Shown here: positions 1-6,388 of the stretch, in pieces | Position numbering within the stretch: the first letter of the stretch is position 1 | Layout of the letters: every line of letters begins with the position of its first letter | Program-made: the position numbers and the translations under genes | NCBI GenBank assembly: GCA_011321985.1 | Contig: DROB01000060.1 | Location: forward strand, 1-10,666 | Origin: Gammaproteobacteria bacterium | Lineage (GTDB): Bacteria; Pseudomonadota; Gammaproteobacteria; SZUA-229 | DNA length: 10,666 bases | Direction: 5' to 3' | The notes under the pieces: model-generated | What the model saw: the letters and a program-made list of their open reading frames with translations, nothing else | Told to the model about the DNA's origin: nothing | The model's database searches: none

Positions 1-182
1 GTTTATTTCTTATATATCAAAAACTTATATTTATCAGCCTGTTAGCCTGTGCGATTGCCTGTTTTTATCAAATTAGCTCACCTTTTTTATTTCGTGGCAT
101 GATTACTGCTACATTTAATCTGTATTCATATGAATGGTGGTTTTTTTATGTGGATACCATGGTTTGGCGACTGATTGAATAG
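1..182 (+). CDS. C-terminal end of a membrane protein (partial)
   Basis: The frame starting at base 3 is open for 59 codons and closes with TAG at 180-182; its 5' part lies before the window. The peptide has one clear hydrophobic membrane segment (KLIFISLLACAIACFYQI), then a short linker and an aromatic tail (YEWWFFYVDTMVWRLIE). A strong intrinsic terminator begins 47 nt after the stop, as expected for the real end of a transcription unit. The tail loosely resembles the W-H-F-V-D-x-x-W signature of heme-copper oxidase subunit III, but with an extra residue and no clear histidine, so this family guess is weak. That it is coding is more certain than what it encodes. Confidence 0.6.
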   Translation, partial: LFLIYQKLIFISLLACAIACFYQISSPFLFRGMITATFNLYSYEWWFFYVDTMVWRLIE

Positions 183-229
183 GGCTAATCTATCGCCAAT
201 TTCCAATGAGTAAGACTCTCTCATCTGTT

Positions 230-256
230 AACCGGTGCTCTGCACCGGTTTTTTTT
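230..256 (+). terminator. Rho-independent terminator
   Basis: A perfect 9-bp stem (AACCGGTGC at 230-238, GCACCGGTT at 242-250) encloses a TCT loop and runs directly into eight T residues (249-256). It follows the stop of the membrane-protein gene by 47 nt and separates that transcript from the uup-fecR unit. Confidence 0.93.
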
Positions 257-369
257 AGCCATCAAAAAATTTTGATTTACACCATATCTGCCGGAGCGGA
301 CGAAGATCTGTGATACAGGACCTTTCTGATCCTGGTCATACCTTCTCTCTATCTGAACGAAGACTTAAA

Positions 370-396
370 GGGCGCAATCAATTAATAGAGGTGCCC
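370..396 (+). promoter_or_regulatory. Stem-loop element copy A, upstream of uup
   Basis: GGGCGC (370-375) can pair with GTGCCC (391-396), one pair being G-T, around a 15-nt loop AATCAATTAATAGAG (376-390). Positions 376-396 are identical over 21 nt to 2403-2423 before fecR. The last bases of the loop and first of the 3' arm form AGAGG (387-391), a Shine-Dalgarno-like sequence 10 nt before ATG 402. There is no T-run after it, so it is not a terminator. The most likely role is a translational control element in the uup leader mRNA; a protein-binding DNA site is the alternative. Confidence 0.6.
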
Positions 397-401
397 CTAA
401 T

Positions 402-491
402 ATGAAACAATACCCGCTACCGGCTAATTCACCACCAGCTAATCATGGGAAACCCTGTTCCTTTACTGTAAAATTCTCGCCATGTCACTAA
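402..491 (+). CDS. Putative 29-residue leader peptide overlapping the uup start
   Basis: ATG 402 follows AGAGG (387-391) of stem-loop copy A by 10 nt and opens a 29-codon frame ending with TAA at 489-491, ten bases inside uup (ATG 482). The peptide begins MKQYPLPANSPPANHG and has no recognised family. uup itself lacks a visible Shine-Dalgarno (the bases before it read TTCTCGCC), so ribosomes finishing this ORF could re-initiate on uup. Similarity to the fecR leader extends into the first codons (ATATGAAACAAT here, ATATGCAGCAAT there). Whether the peptide or only its translation matters cannot be told from the sequence; it may be a chance ORF. Confidence 0.35.
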   Translation: MKQYPLPANSPPANHGKPCSFTVKFSPCH

Positions 492-2377
492 TACGTTTAC
501 GAAATATCCAGGTCAGTTTCGGTGGTCCCGCCATTCTGGAAAATATCAGTCTTTCTATCGATGCAGGTGAGCGCCTCTGTCTGCTCGGTCGAAACGGTAC
601 CGGAAAATCGACGCTGTTAAAAGTGATCTCAGGCGAAGTTAAAGCGGATAACGGTGATCTCGAGTTCAAACAAAATCTGAAGATAGCGGTACTCGATCAG
701 GAGCCACGAGGTGATTTACAGGGGACTATTTTTGACATCGTGGCGATGGGGCTGGGGAAAAATGCAAAATTTCTGCAGGATTACCACCATGCTCTGCATA
801 ACTTTACAGAAAGTCATAACGATAAAACGATAGCAGAATTAGAGCGTGCGCAGGACCAGGTTGATATCCACGGTGCCTGGCAACTCAATCAACAGGTGGA
901 AGAAGTATTGAGCCGCATGCAGCTCGATGGAGATGCTGATTATGCACCATTGTCCGGTGGTATGAAACGCCGGGTATTACTGGCGAAAGCACTGGTGATA
1001 AAACCGGATATCCTGTTGCTTGATGAACCGACTAATCATCTGGATCTGAACGCTATCCAGTGGCTGGAAGAGCAGTTGCTGAGTTATAAAGGTGCGTTGA
1101 TGTTCATCACCCACGATCGTTCTTTTATGCGTAAATTATCGACCCGGATCATAGAGCTGGATCGGGGATTGTTGACCAGCTATCCCGGTGACTATGATAC
1201 TTATCTGCGTCGTAAAGCAGAGGCCTTACATGCGGAAGAAGTCGAAAACGCACATTTTGATAAAAAACTGGCACAGGAAGAAGTCTGGATCAGGCAGGGT
1301 ATAAAAGCTCGTCGGACACGTAACGAGGGCAGGGTTAGGGCCCTGGAAAAGATGCGAGTGGAACGCACGCAGCGACGCAATCAGGTTGGCAAGGTCGCGA
1401 TGAATGTGGCTGCCGCTGATCGTTCAGGAAAAGTGGTTGCCGAAGCGGAAGGCATCGGTTTCGAGTACGATGGCAAACCGTTGATAAGCGGGTTGAGTAC
1501 GACCATATTGCGTGGTGACAAGATCGGTATCATCGGTCCAAATGGTGTCGGTAAAACTACGTTGTTACGTCTGTTGCTGGGTGATCTGATGCCGACAACC
1601 GGTGAGATCAAAAATGGAACAAAACTTGAAATTGCGTATTTCGATCAGTTTCGCGCACAGCTCGATGATAGTGCCAGTGTTATCGATAACCTGTCGCAGG
1701 GGAGAGAATTTGTTGAGATAAACGGTAGCAGGAAACACGTCATCGGGTATCTACAGGATTTTCTCTTTGCCCCTGAACGCGCACGTTCACCGGTAAGTAT
1801 GTTGTCCGGCGGTGAACGCAACCGTCTATTGCTTGCTAAATTATTCTCCAAACCCTCGAATATCCTGGTTCTGGATGAACCGACAAATGATCTGGATATC
1901 GAAACGCTGGAACTTCTGGAAGAACTGGTCATGGAGTATGCCGGTACGGTATTACTGGTCAGTCATGACAGGGAATTTGTTAACAACGTGGTGACCAGTA
2001 CTCTGGTGTTCGAAGGTCAGGCACGTGTTAATGAATATGTGGGGGGCTACGATGACTGGTTGAAGCAGGCTACCAGGCGGCGTTCTCAGGATAAAAAAAT
2101 GGCCCCAAAAATACAGCAGAAAAATGCTAAAGTTGCTGTCTCTGATGAACCGGTCAAACAGAAGAAGCTGAGTTATAAAAATCAGAGGGAGCTGGATGGG
2201 TTACCTGCGCAGATAGAAACCTTTGAACAGGAAGTGGCATCGTTACAGAGTATGATGGCGGATAATACCTTCTACATGCAGGAAAAAGAAGTGATCAAAA
2301 AAATACAGGAGCAGTTGCAGGTTGCAGAAGAAGGGCTGTCGCACTGCTATACTCGGTGGGAAGAACTTGAGCAATAG
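482..2377 (+). CDS. uup: ABC-F family ATPase Uup
   Basis: A cytoplasmic ABC-F protein of 631 residues without transmembrane segments. The first ATPase domain has Walker A GRNGTGKST (36-44), signature LSGG (157-160), Walker B with LLLDEPTNHLD (about 178-188) and H-loop H211. The second has Walker A GPNGVGKT (352-359), LSGG (441-444), LVLDEPTNDLD (about 462-472) and H495. The linker with EEVWIRQGIKARRTRNEGRV (266-285) is typical of Uup, and the charged C-terminal region (about 540-631) fits the Uup coiled-coil DNA-binding tail. Family knowledge: Uup acts on ribosomes and branched DNA intermediates and limits precise excision of transposons. Full length. The start is set by homology (MSLI) and by the overlap with a leader ORF; no independent Shine-Dalgarno is seen. 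Confidence 0.95.
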   Translation: MSLIRLRNIQVSFGGPAILENISLSIDAGERLCLLGRNGTGKSTLLKVISGEVKADNGDLEFKQNLKIAVLDQEPRGDLQGTIFDIVAMGLGKNAKFLQDYHHALHNFTESHNDKTIAELERAQDQVDIHGAWQLNQQVEEVLSRMQLDGDADYAPLSGGMKRRVLLAKALVIKPDILLLDEPTNHLDLNAIQWLEEQLLSYKGALMFITHDRSFMRKLSTRIIELDRGLLTSYPGDYDTYLRRKAEALHAEEVENAHFDKKLAQEEVWIRQGIKARRTRNEGRVRALEKMRVERTQRRNQVGKVAMNVAAADRSGKVVAEAEGIGFEYDGKPLISGLSTTILRGDKIGIIGPNGVGKTTLLRLLLGDLMPTTGEIKNGTKLEIAYFDQFRAQLDDSASVIDNLSQGREFVEINGSRKHVIGYLQDFLFAPERARSPVSMLSGGERNRLLLAKLFSKPSNILVLDEPTNDLDIETLELLEELVMEYAGTVLLVSHDREFVNNVVTSTLVFEGQARVNEYVGGYDDWLKQATRRRSQDKKMAPKIQQKNAKVAVSDEPVKQKKLSYKNQRELDGLPAQIETFEQEVASLQSMMADNTFYMQEKEVIKKIQEQLQVAEEGLSHCYTRWEELEQ

Positions 2378-2391
2378 TATTTGTTCCTTAA

Positions 2392-2428
2392 CATATGGGC
2401 ATAATCAATTAATAGAGGTGCCCATATG
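2392..2428 (+). promoter_or_regulatory. Stem-loop element copy B, upstream of fecR
   Basis: CATATGGGCAT (2392-2402) pairs over 11 positions (one T-G) with GTGCCCATATG (2418-2428) around the 15-nt loop AATCAATTAATAGAG (2403-2417), identical to the loop at 376-390. Compared with copy A the two inner stem pairs differ (GC versus AT in the left arm), yet both stay pairable. AGAGG (2414-2418) sits at the loop/stem edge, and the ATG it would serve (2426-2428) is the last triplet of the 3' arm, so folding would hide the start codon. It lies 14 nt after the uup stop, has no T-run, and could tune fecR expression within a uup-fecR transcript. Confidence 0.65.
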
Positions 2429-2464
2429 CAGCAATTATCGTTTTACAGGATGAAATTAACATGA
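2426..2464 (+). CDS. Putative 12-residue leader peptide overlapping the fecR start
   Basis: ATG 2426 lies 7 nt after AGAGG (2414-2418) and opens a 12-codon frame, MQQLSFYRMKLT, whose TGA (2462-2464) overlaps the ATG of the FecR-domain gene (2461) as ATGA. This arrangement parallels the leader ORF ahead of uup and follows the same stem-loop. It suggests translational coupling. fecR also has its own weak AGGA (2447-2450), so coupling may be only partial. Too short to judge by coding statistics. Confidence 0.35.
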   Translation: MQQLSFYRMKLT

Positions 2465-3231
2465 TTAACAAAAAGCTGGTGCCTTCCCTGATTTTCTTAT
2501 TTATTTTTATTCAGCCCGTCGTGTCGATGGCGGAACATTCAGGGTACCGGGGTAAAGTCTTGAAGTTTAGTGGCGATGTCGAGGTAGTTAATGCTGAAGG
2601 TGAAAAGCGTACTATCAAAAAAACAGATGAACCATTGAATGAGATGGATACCATCGTGACAAAGAAAGACGCGCGTATCGTGGTGCAGTTCGATGATGGG
2701 GCGTTATCGGTGCTGGATGAAAAGAGCCGTCTACGTGTCGAAAAAACCAGCTGGTTTTCGTACCTTGGAGGGAAGATATATTTCACCTTTAAAAAAGTGT
2801 TCGGTGAGCCGCGTAAGGTCAAAACACGTGCGGCAACTATCGGTATACGTGGTACCACATTTATCATCAATGAAAGTGAAGATCAGAGTGGAGAATCCGT
2901 GGCCTTGAAAGAAGGTTTGTTGCAGGTTGAGTCTACAGGCCCGGAATTCGAGATCCACAAGAAAAAAGAACTGGATGAATTTGCTCAGTTCAAGCAACAA
3001 CAGCAACAGGCGAAGAAAGCCGTGAAGACTGAATTCGAACAGTATAAGCAACAGACCCGGAAAGAATTTATCGTATACAGGAAGCAATTTACGCTACGAC
3101 CAAACAGGGTGATCAGTCTCTCCGGTTATCGTGTCGATGAGACAGCGATGACAGAGACCGATGAAGCTGATTTTACATCGTTTGAATCGGAAGCAGAAGA
3201 GATGATAAAAGCATTCAGGGCTGAAAAATAA
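2461..3231 (+). CDS. Secreted FecR-domain protein
   Basis: A 256-residue protein with a Sec signal peptide: MINKK, a hydrophobic core, and likely cleavage after VVSMA (residue 24). Residues about 30-160 form a FecR domain: a V-G-x-V-like opening (YRGKVLKFSGDVEVV), a middle stretch RIVVQFDDGALSVLDEKSRLRV, and the hallmark KTRAATIGIRGTTF (about 121-134). Residues about 165-210 are Gln/Lys/Glu rich (QQQQQ) and likely helical or coiled coil; the C-terminus is acidic. Classical FecR proteins are inner-membrane anti-sigma regulators of iron uptake. This one has no N-terminal anti-sigma domain, no later membrane anchor and no sigma-factor or TonB-receptor neighbour, so it is better read as a standalone periplasmic or surface FecR-fold protein of unknown role. 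Start supported by AGGA 10 nt upstream and the ATGA overlap with a leader ORF. Confidence 0.85.
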   Translation: MINKKLVPSLIFLFIFIQPVVSMAEHSGYRGKVLKFSGDVEVVNAEGEKRTIKKTDEPLNEMDTIVTKKDARIVVQFDDGALSVLDEKSRLRVEKTSWFSYLGGKIYFTFKKVFGEPRKVKTRAATIGIRGTTFIINESEDQSGESVALKEGLLQVESTGPEFEIHKKKELDEFAQFKQQQQQAKKAVKTEFEQYKQQTRKEFIVYRKQFTLRPNRVISLSGYRVDETAMTETDEADFTSFESEAEEMIKAFRAEK

Positions 3232-3543
3232 TCAGGGTTTGGTTGGTCATTACAGTGTGAAGGTAAAAGACTGCTTCCGACGCAAAGTGGTCGTTGGTGG
3301 GGTTGATAAGATGGGTCCGAGTACACCACATTTCGGACCTTGGTGGGAAATCACTAAAAGTAATCAAATCGTGCAAAGGAGACGTTCACAGGAACCTTAT
3401 TAATTCTGAACCCTATACGTTATATAAGACCATGGATGAGTAATTGGATGCGATGCTGAAAAGATAATAAATCTTAGTTATCGGATATAATCGGGTATAA
3501 TCAGGTATGCAAATCCGGTATAGTATCCGATAATGAGGTCTGA
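3232..3543. other. 312-nt gap without a convincing gene
   Basis: No recognisable gene. One + frame is open from within fecR to TAA at 3401-3403 and has a protein-like stretch (VDKMGPSTPHFGPWWEITK), but no start with a good Shine-Dalgarno; it may be a decayed fragment. GGTCCGA (3314-3320) and TCGGACC (3333-3339) form a 7-bp stem with a 12-nt loop but no T-run, so it is not a clear terminator. The last 70 nt hold the Fic promoter and operator-like repeats. Confidence 0.5.
3478..3533 (+). promoter_or_regulatory. Operator-like repeat cluster with -10 boxes before fic
   Basis: TTATCGGATA (3478-3487) and TATCCGATAA (3524-3533) are a perfect 10-bp inverted repeat. Between them run tandem decamers TCGGATATAA (3481-3490), TCGGGTATAA (3491-3500) and the degenerate TCAGGTATGC (3501-3510). 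Two perfect TATAAT boxes are embedded (3486-3491 and 3496-3501), without a good -35. The cluster ends 10 nt before the Fic start, and a repressor bound here would block the promoter. The C-terminal winged helix of the Fic protein is a candidate for autoregulation (inference). Confidence 0.55.
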
Positions 3544-4593
3544 ATGAGAGAGCCAAACATTACCGTTGGCCAAAATATCTTACAGCTCATCGCTGAAATC
3601 GATGAGTTCAAAGGGCAATGGCAGGCACTCAAAACACTCTCACGAGAACGCTTGCAACAACTTCGTAAGGTAGCAACGATTGAAAGTGTTGGTTCATCTA
3701 CACGGATCGAGGGTGCAAAGCTTAGTGATGCACAGGTAGAGAATTTGCTTTCTAACCTTGGCTCAACCTCATTTAAAACCCGTGACGAGCAGGAAGTAGC
3801 AGGATATGCTGAAGCCATGGATTTGGTGTTTCAATCCTATGAAGATTTGTATTTAACCGAAAACCATATTCGTCAGTTACACCAGACCTTGCTTCGTCAT
3901 AGCTCCAAAGATGACCGTCATCGTGGCTCTTATAAGACGCTTTCAAATAGCGTAGTAGCCAAAGATGCAGACGGTAATGAAATTGGTGTGATCTTTGAAA
4001 CAGCAACGCCTTTTGATACGCCTGGAGAAATGGAGGAATTGGTGCGATGGGCATCCAAAGCTATTGATGAATCAGCGATGCATCCGTTACTAATCATTGC
4101 GGTTATCAATGTGGTATTTTTAGCTATCCATCCATTTCAGGATGGCAATGGTAGGCTCTCTCGTGTACTAACCACATTGCTATTATTACGGGCAGGCTAT
4201 GAATACGTGCCTTATGCTTCTTTGGAAAGCATTGTTGAAGAGAATAAAGACCTTTACTACAAGGCACTAAGGCGTACACAAACGACACTTAAAAATGATT
4301 ACCCTGATTGGGAGCCCTGGGTTGGTTTTTTTCTGCGCTGCCTGAAAAAACAAAAAGCTAACCTTGTTATAAAGGTTGAGCAAGAAAGGACTGCAAGTGA
4401 TATATCATTGCCTTCTCTTTCTGTTCAGGTGCTTAAACTCCTGGATGAACATGAACGTTTAACCATTGCTCAGATGGTGGAGCTAACCAGTGCGAACCAA
4501 AATACACTGAAAGTTAGATTGCGTGAGCTGGTCGAAGACAGTCGTATTCAGCGGCATGGGAAAGCACGGGCAACTTGGTATAGTCTGACTTGA
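3544..4593 (+). CDS. Class II Fic protein (AMP transferase) with C-terminal winged helix
   Basis: A 349-residue cytoplasmic Fic enzyme that would transfer AMP from ATP to a hydroxyl side chain of a target protein. The complete catalytic motif HPFQDGNGR is at 196-204 (H196 catalytic; D200 and the GNGR loop bind phosphate and metal). The inhibitory helix motif S-x-x-x-E-G appears as STRIEG at 52-57, N-terminal to the core, which makes it class II and self-inhibited, so no separate antitoxin gene is needed. Residues about 285-349 form a winged helix-turn-helix (LTIAQMVELTSANQNTLKVRLRELV). GAGG (3535-3538), 5 nt before ATG, supports the start. It has its own promoter region and a transposase remnant just downstream, and its more A/T-rich codon choice differs by eye from its neighbours, all suggesting acquisition by transfer. 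The target is unknown. Confidence 0.93.
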   Translation: MREPNITVGQNILQLIAEIDEFKGQWQALKTLSRERLQQLRKVATIESVGSSTRIEGAKLSDAQVENLLSNLGSTSFKTRDEQEVAGYAEAMDLVFQSYEDLYLTENHIRQLHQTLLRHSSKDDRHRGSYKTLSNSVVAKDADGNEIGVIFETATPFDTPGEMEELVRWASKAIDESAMHPLLIIAVINVVFLAIHPFQDGNGRLSRVLTTLLLLRAGYEYVPYASLESIVEENKDLYYKALRRTQTTLKNDYPDWEPWVGFFLRCLKKQKANLVIKVEQERTASDISLPSLSVQVLKLLDEHERLTIAQMVELTSANQNTLKVRLRELVEDSRIQRHGKARATWYSLT

Positions 4594-4622
4594 TAAAATT
4601 AAAGTGTGGCCAAATTAACTAT

Positions 4623-4751
4623 GCCACTACATCTGAATATTGTCATCCTGTTGGCGACGACAGATTCAGGCAGAAAATCGAGAAGAAATATAGCGTATGT
4701 CCAGGGCAGGCAGCAAGAGGTCGTCCGAGAAAGGAAAGTGAGAGTGGTTAA
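4623..4751 (+). pseudogene. C-terminal remnant of a REP-associated tyrosine (IS200-like) transposase
   Basis: The frame ending at TAA 4749-4751 encodes HPVGDDRFRQKIEKKYSV (from 4644) followed by PGQAARGRPRKESESG. The combination of G-[ND]-D-R-F-[RK]-x-x-I-E and a terminal RGRPRK is what I know from the C-termini of REP-associated tyrosine transposases (RAYT, Y1_Tnp superfamily). The catalytic HUH and tyrosine parts are absent: the frame is open only back to the end of the Fic gene and no transposase sequence precedes it. It is therefore a relic, probably left when the Fic segment was inserted or the element decayed. The assignment rests on a short motif and could be wrong. Confidence 0.5.
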
Positions 4752-4845
4752 AAAATAATCCCGAAAAAGCCGCTTAATGTCGCCTATGTGTTGTTTTCAG
4801 AAAATACAATTAGGATGATGAATGTCTCAATATGACCGGTAGCGG

Positions 4846-5739
4846 TCACCTCTGTTTTTTTATACCGTGTAACAATACCCAGTCGTCCTCTAGCACTGGA
4901 TCATCCATCTCAAAAAATGCACTGTACGTTTTTAATACCGAACCCGCCTGCTCTTTCAGGATGCCGGATAATACGATGTTACCACCTGTTCGGGTGTGCC
5001 CGGCAAGCATCGGTGCGAGTTCGGCAAGAGGGCCGCTAAGAATATTGGCAACGACGATATCGTATTGCATGTCGGAGAATCGTTCATCGTAGTCTTCGGG
5101 TAAGAATGTTTTGATCCTCTGTTGCACATCGTTGGTCTCTGCGTTGTCGGAGGTAGCAGTCAGTGCCTGTGGGTCAATGTCTACACCCTCTGCTCGTTCG
5201 ATACCGAGCATGCATGCGGCGATGGCTAAAATGCCTGAGCCACATCCGTAATCGAGAAGAGTTTTCTGACCTTCGATGTTCTTGTCTAGCCAGCGTAGGC
5301 ACAGTGAAGTGGTCGGATGTGTCCCCGTGCCGAATGCCAGCCCGGGATCCAGGCGTAGATTGATGGCATCCGCAGCAGGTGGTTCGATATGTAACGGACA
5401 GACCCATAAACGTTTTCCAAACTGCATGGCATGGAAATTTTCCATCCAGGCGCGTGTCCAGTTCTGGTCTTTCAGTATTTCAGTGGTGAGAGTAAAATCG
5501 GTATCGTCGAGACATCTATTGATCACTTCAAGTAGTGCGTGTTCATTATTGTCGGCACTGAACAGACCGGTAAGGATAACGGTATTCCATATCGGTGTTT
5601 CATCTGGACCGGGTTCAAGAATTGGTTGATCAGCTGCATCGGTTAAGGTGACGGTCTGTGCGCCGGAAGTAAACAGGCAATCTTCGCTGCGCTCAGCATT
5701 GTCTTTGGTGGTGTTAATAACGATTTGTAACCAGCTCAT
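4846..5739 (-). CDS. prmA: Ribosomal protein L11 methyltransferase
   Basis: A 297-residue SAM-dependent methyltransferase that trimethylates ribosomal protein L11. From the ATG at 5739 the protein begins MSWLQIVINTT, matching the usual PrmA N-terminus (MPWIQLKLNTT in E. coli), so I prefer this start to an in-frame TTG at 5757; GGGA lies about 9 nt upstream. The N-terminal substrate domain (1 to about 115, with WMENFHAMQFGKRLWVCP at 99-116) is followed by DPGLAFGTGTHPTTSLCL (131-148), the SAM loop DYGCGSGILAIAA (163-175), VDIDPQA (186-192) and the N-I-L motif VVANILSGPL (229-238). All conserved elements are intact. In many gammaproteobacteria prmA follows accBC; here it stands alone, divergent from a TPR-like gene. 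A 6-bp hairpin (TGACCG 4833-4838, CGGTCA 4843-4848) overlaps the stop, without a T-run. Confidence 0.97.
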   Translation of the reverse strand: MSWLQIVINTTKDNAERSEDCLFTSGAQTVTLTDAADQPILEPGPDETPIWNTVILTGLFSADNNEHALLEVINRCLDDTDFTLTTEILKDQNWTRAWMENFHAMQFGKRLWVCPLHIEPPAADAINLRLDPGLAFGTGTHPTTSLCLRWLDKNIEGQKTLLDYGCGSGILAIAACMLGIERAEGVDIDPQALTATSDNAETNDVQQRIKTFLPEDYDERFSDMQYDIVVANILSGPLAELAPMLAGHTRTGGNIVLSGILKEQAGSVLKTYSAFFEMDDPVLEDDWVLLHGIKKQR

Positions 5740-5846
5740 TTTGTGTTCCCATGTCAAGAATGTTATCGGGTTTTTATGGTATTTCTCGTTTACTCGGTGT
5801 AGCCTAAGCCCTGTTCTAATAGCGTATCGTAAATATTGTTAAGTAA

Positions 5847-5862
5847 CCAGATTGCGATCTGG
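5847..5862. promoter_or_regulatory. Small hairpin in the prmA/TPR divergent gap
   Basis: CCAGAT (5847-5852) and ATCTGG (5857-5862) form a perfect 6-bp inverted repeat around TGCG, 30 nt before the TPR-like gene. No T-run on either strand. It may be an operator half-site pair or a 5' UTR hairpin; the evidence is only the symmetry. Confidence 0.25.
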
Positions 5863-5892
5863 CTACGAAAGACATGTCGGGAGTTATTCTTT

Positions 5893-6360
5893 ATGGATCA
5901 ACAGGCCTATCAAATAGCAAAGGATGCATTCAAGTCGAAGGATTATAAAGCATCTGAGAGGGCTTTTAAGAAAGCTCTGGATTCAATCGATGAACACACA
6001 GAGCTGTATAATAATGTCCTGTCTCATTATGGTCTGGCGCAGGTCTTGAACGCAGATGAAAATGGTTTGCTGTTATGTCGTGATGCGGCAAGCAATGAAG
6101 TTTTTGATGGTGAAGTATTTCTGAATCTTGCCTGTGCAGAATGGTACAGCGAAAATCGAAAACGGGCAGTAGATGCAATCCGGCATGGTGTAAAAATTGA
6201 CGCTGACAATGAACAGTTGAATCGTGCCTGCGCCAGGCTGGACTGCCGGAAAAAATGTTGTTTCTCTTTTTTACCTCGTGAGCATAAACTCAATCGCCTG
6301 TTCGGCCGGTTACGGCGCAATCCAGGCCCGGCTATGACGGTACATGATCTACTGTATTGA
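5893..6360 (+). CDS. Small TPR-like protein, function unknown
   Basis: A 155-residue soluble protein with no signal peptide. The ATG at 5893 (MDQQAYQIAKDAFKSKDY) is preferred over the upstream in-frame ATG at 5836, because GGGAG lies about 9 nt before it and the extra 19 residues look untranslated. Two helical-pair segments fit tetratricopeptide repeats: residues about 4-37 (AYQIAKDAFKSKDYKASERA) and about 72-105 (FLNLACAEWYSENRKRAVDA), with a related stretch between. The C-terminus is basic and has a Cys cluster (C114, C118, C121, C122) followed by LPREHKLNRLFGRLRRNP. TPR proteins scaffold protein interactions; the partner here is unknown. It is convergent with the bCerS-like gene, 28 nt between stops, and no terminator is obvious in that gap. 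Confidence 0.8.
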   Translation: MDQQAYQIAKDAFKSKDYKASERAFKKALDSIDEHTELYNNVLSHYGLAQVLNADENGLLLCRDAASNEVFDGEVFLNLACAEWYSENRKRAVDAIRHGVKIDADNEQLNRACARLDCRKKCCFSFLPREHKLNRLFGRLRRNPGPAMTVHDLLY

Positions 6361-6388
6361 GCGGTAGAGTTCGTTTACTCTCCTGCTT

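Noticed and set aside
3314..3339. 7-bp hairpin GGTCCGA/TCGGACC as a fecR terminator
   Set aside because: 12-nt loop and no T-run, so not a credible intrinsic terminator.
3366..3385. AATCAAATCGTGCAAAGGAG as a possible third copy of the stem-loop element
   Set aside because: Only the first few bases and the purine run resemble the element; flanking arms do not pair and no ATG follows.
4832..5092. 86-codon + strand frame over the end of prmA
   Set aside because: Lies antisense inside the fully conserved prmA coding sequence; a shadow frame.
6366..6381. AGAGT/ACTCT hairpin between the convergent TPR-like and bCerS-like genes
   Set aside because: Only 5 bp and no T-run on either strand; too weak for a bidirectional terminator.
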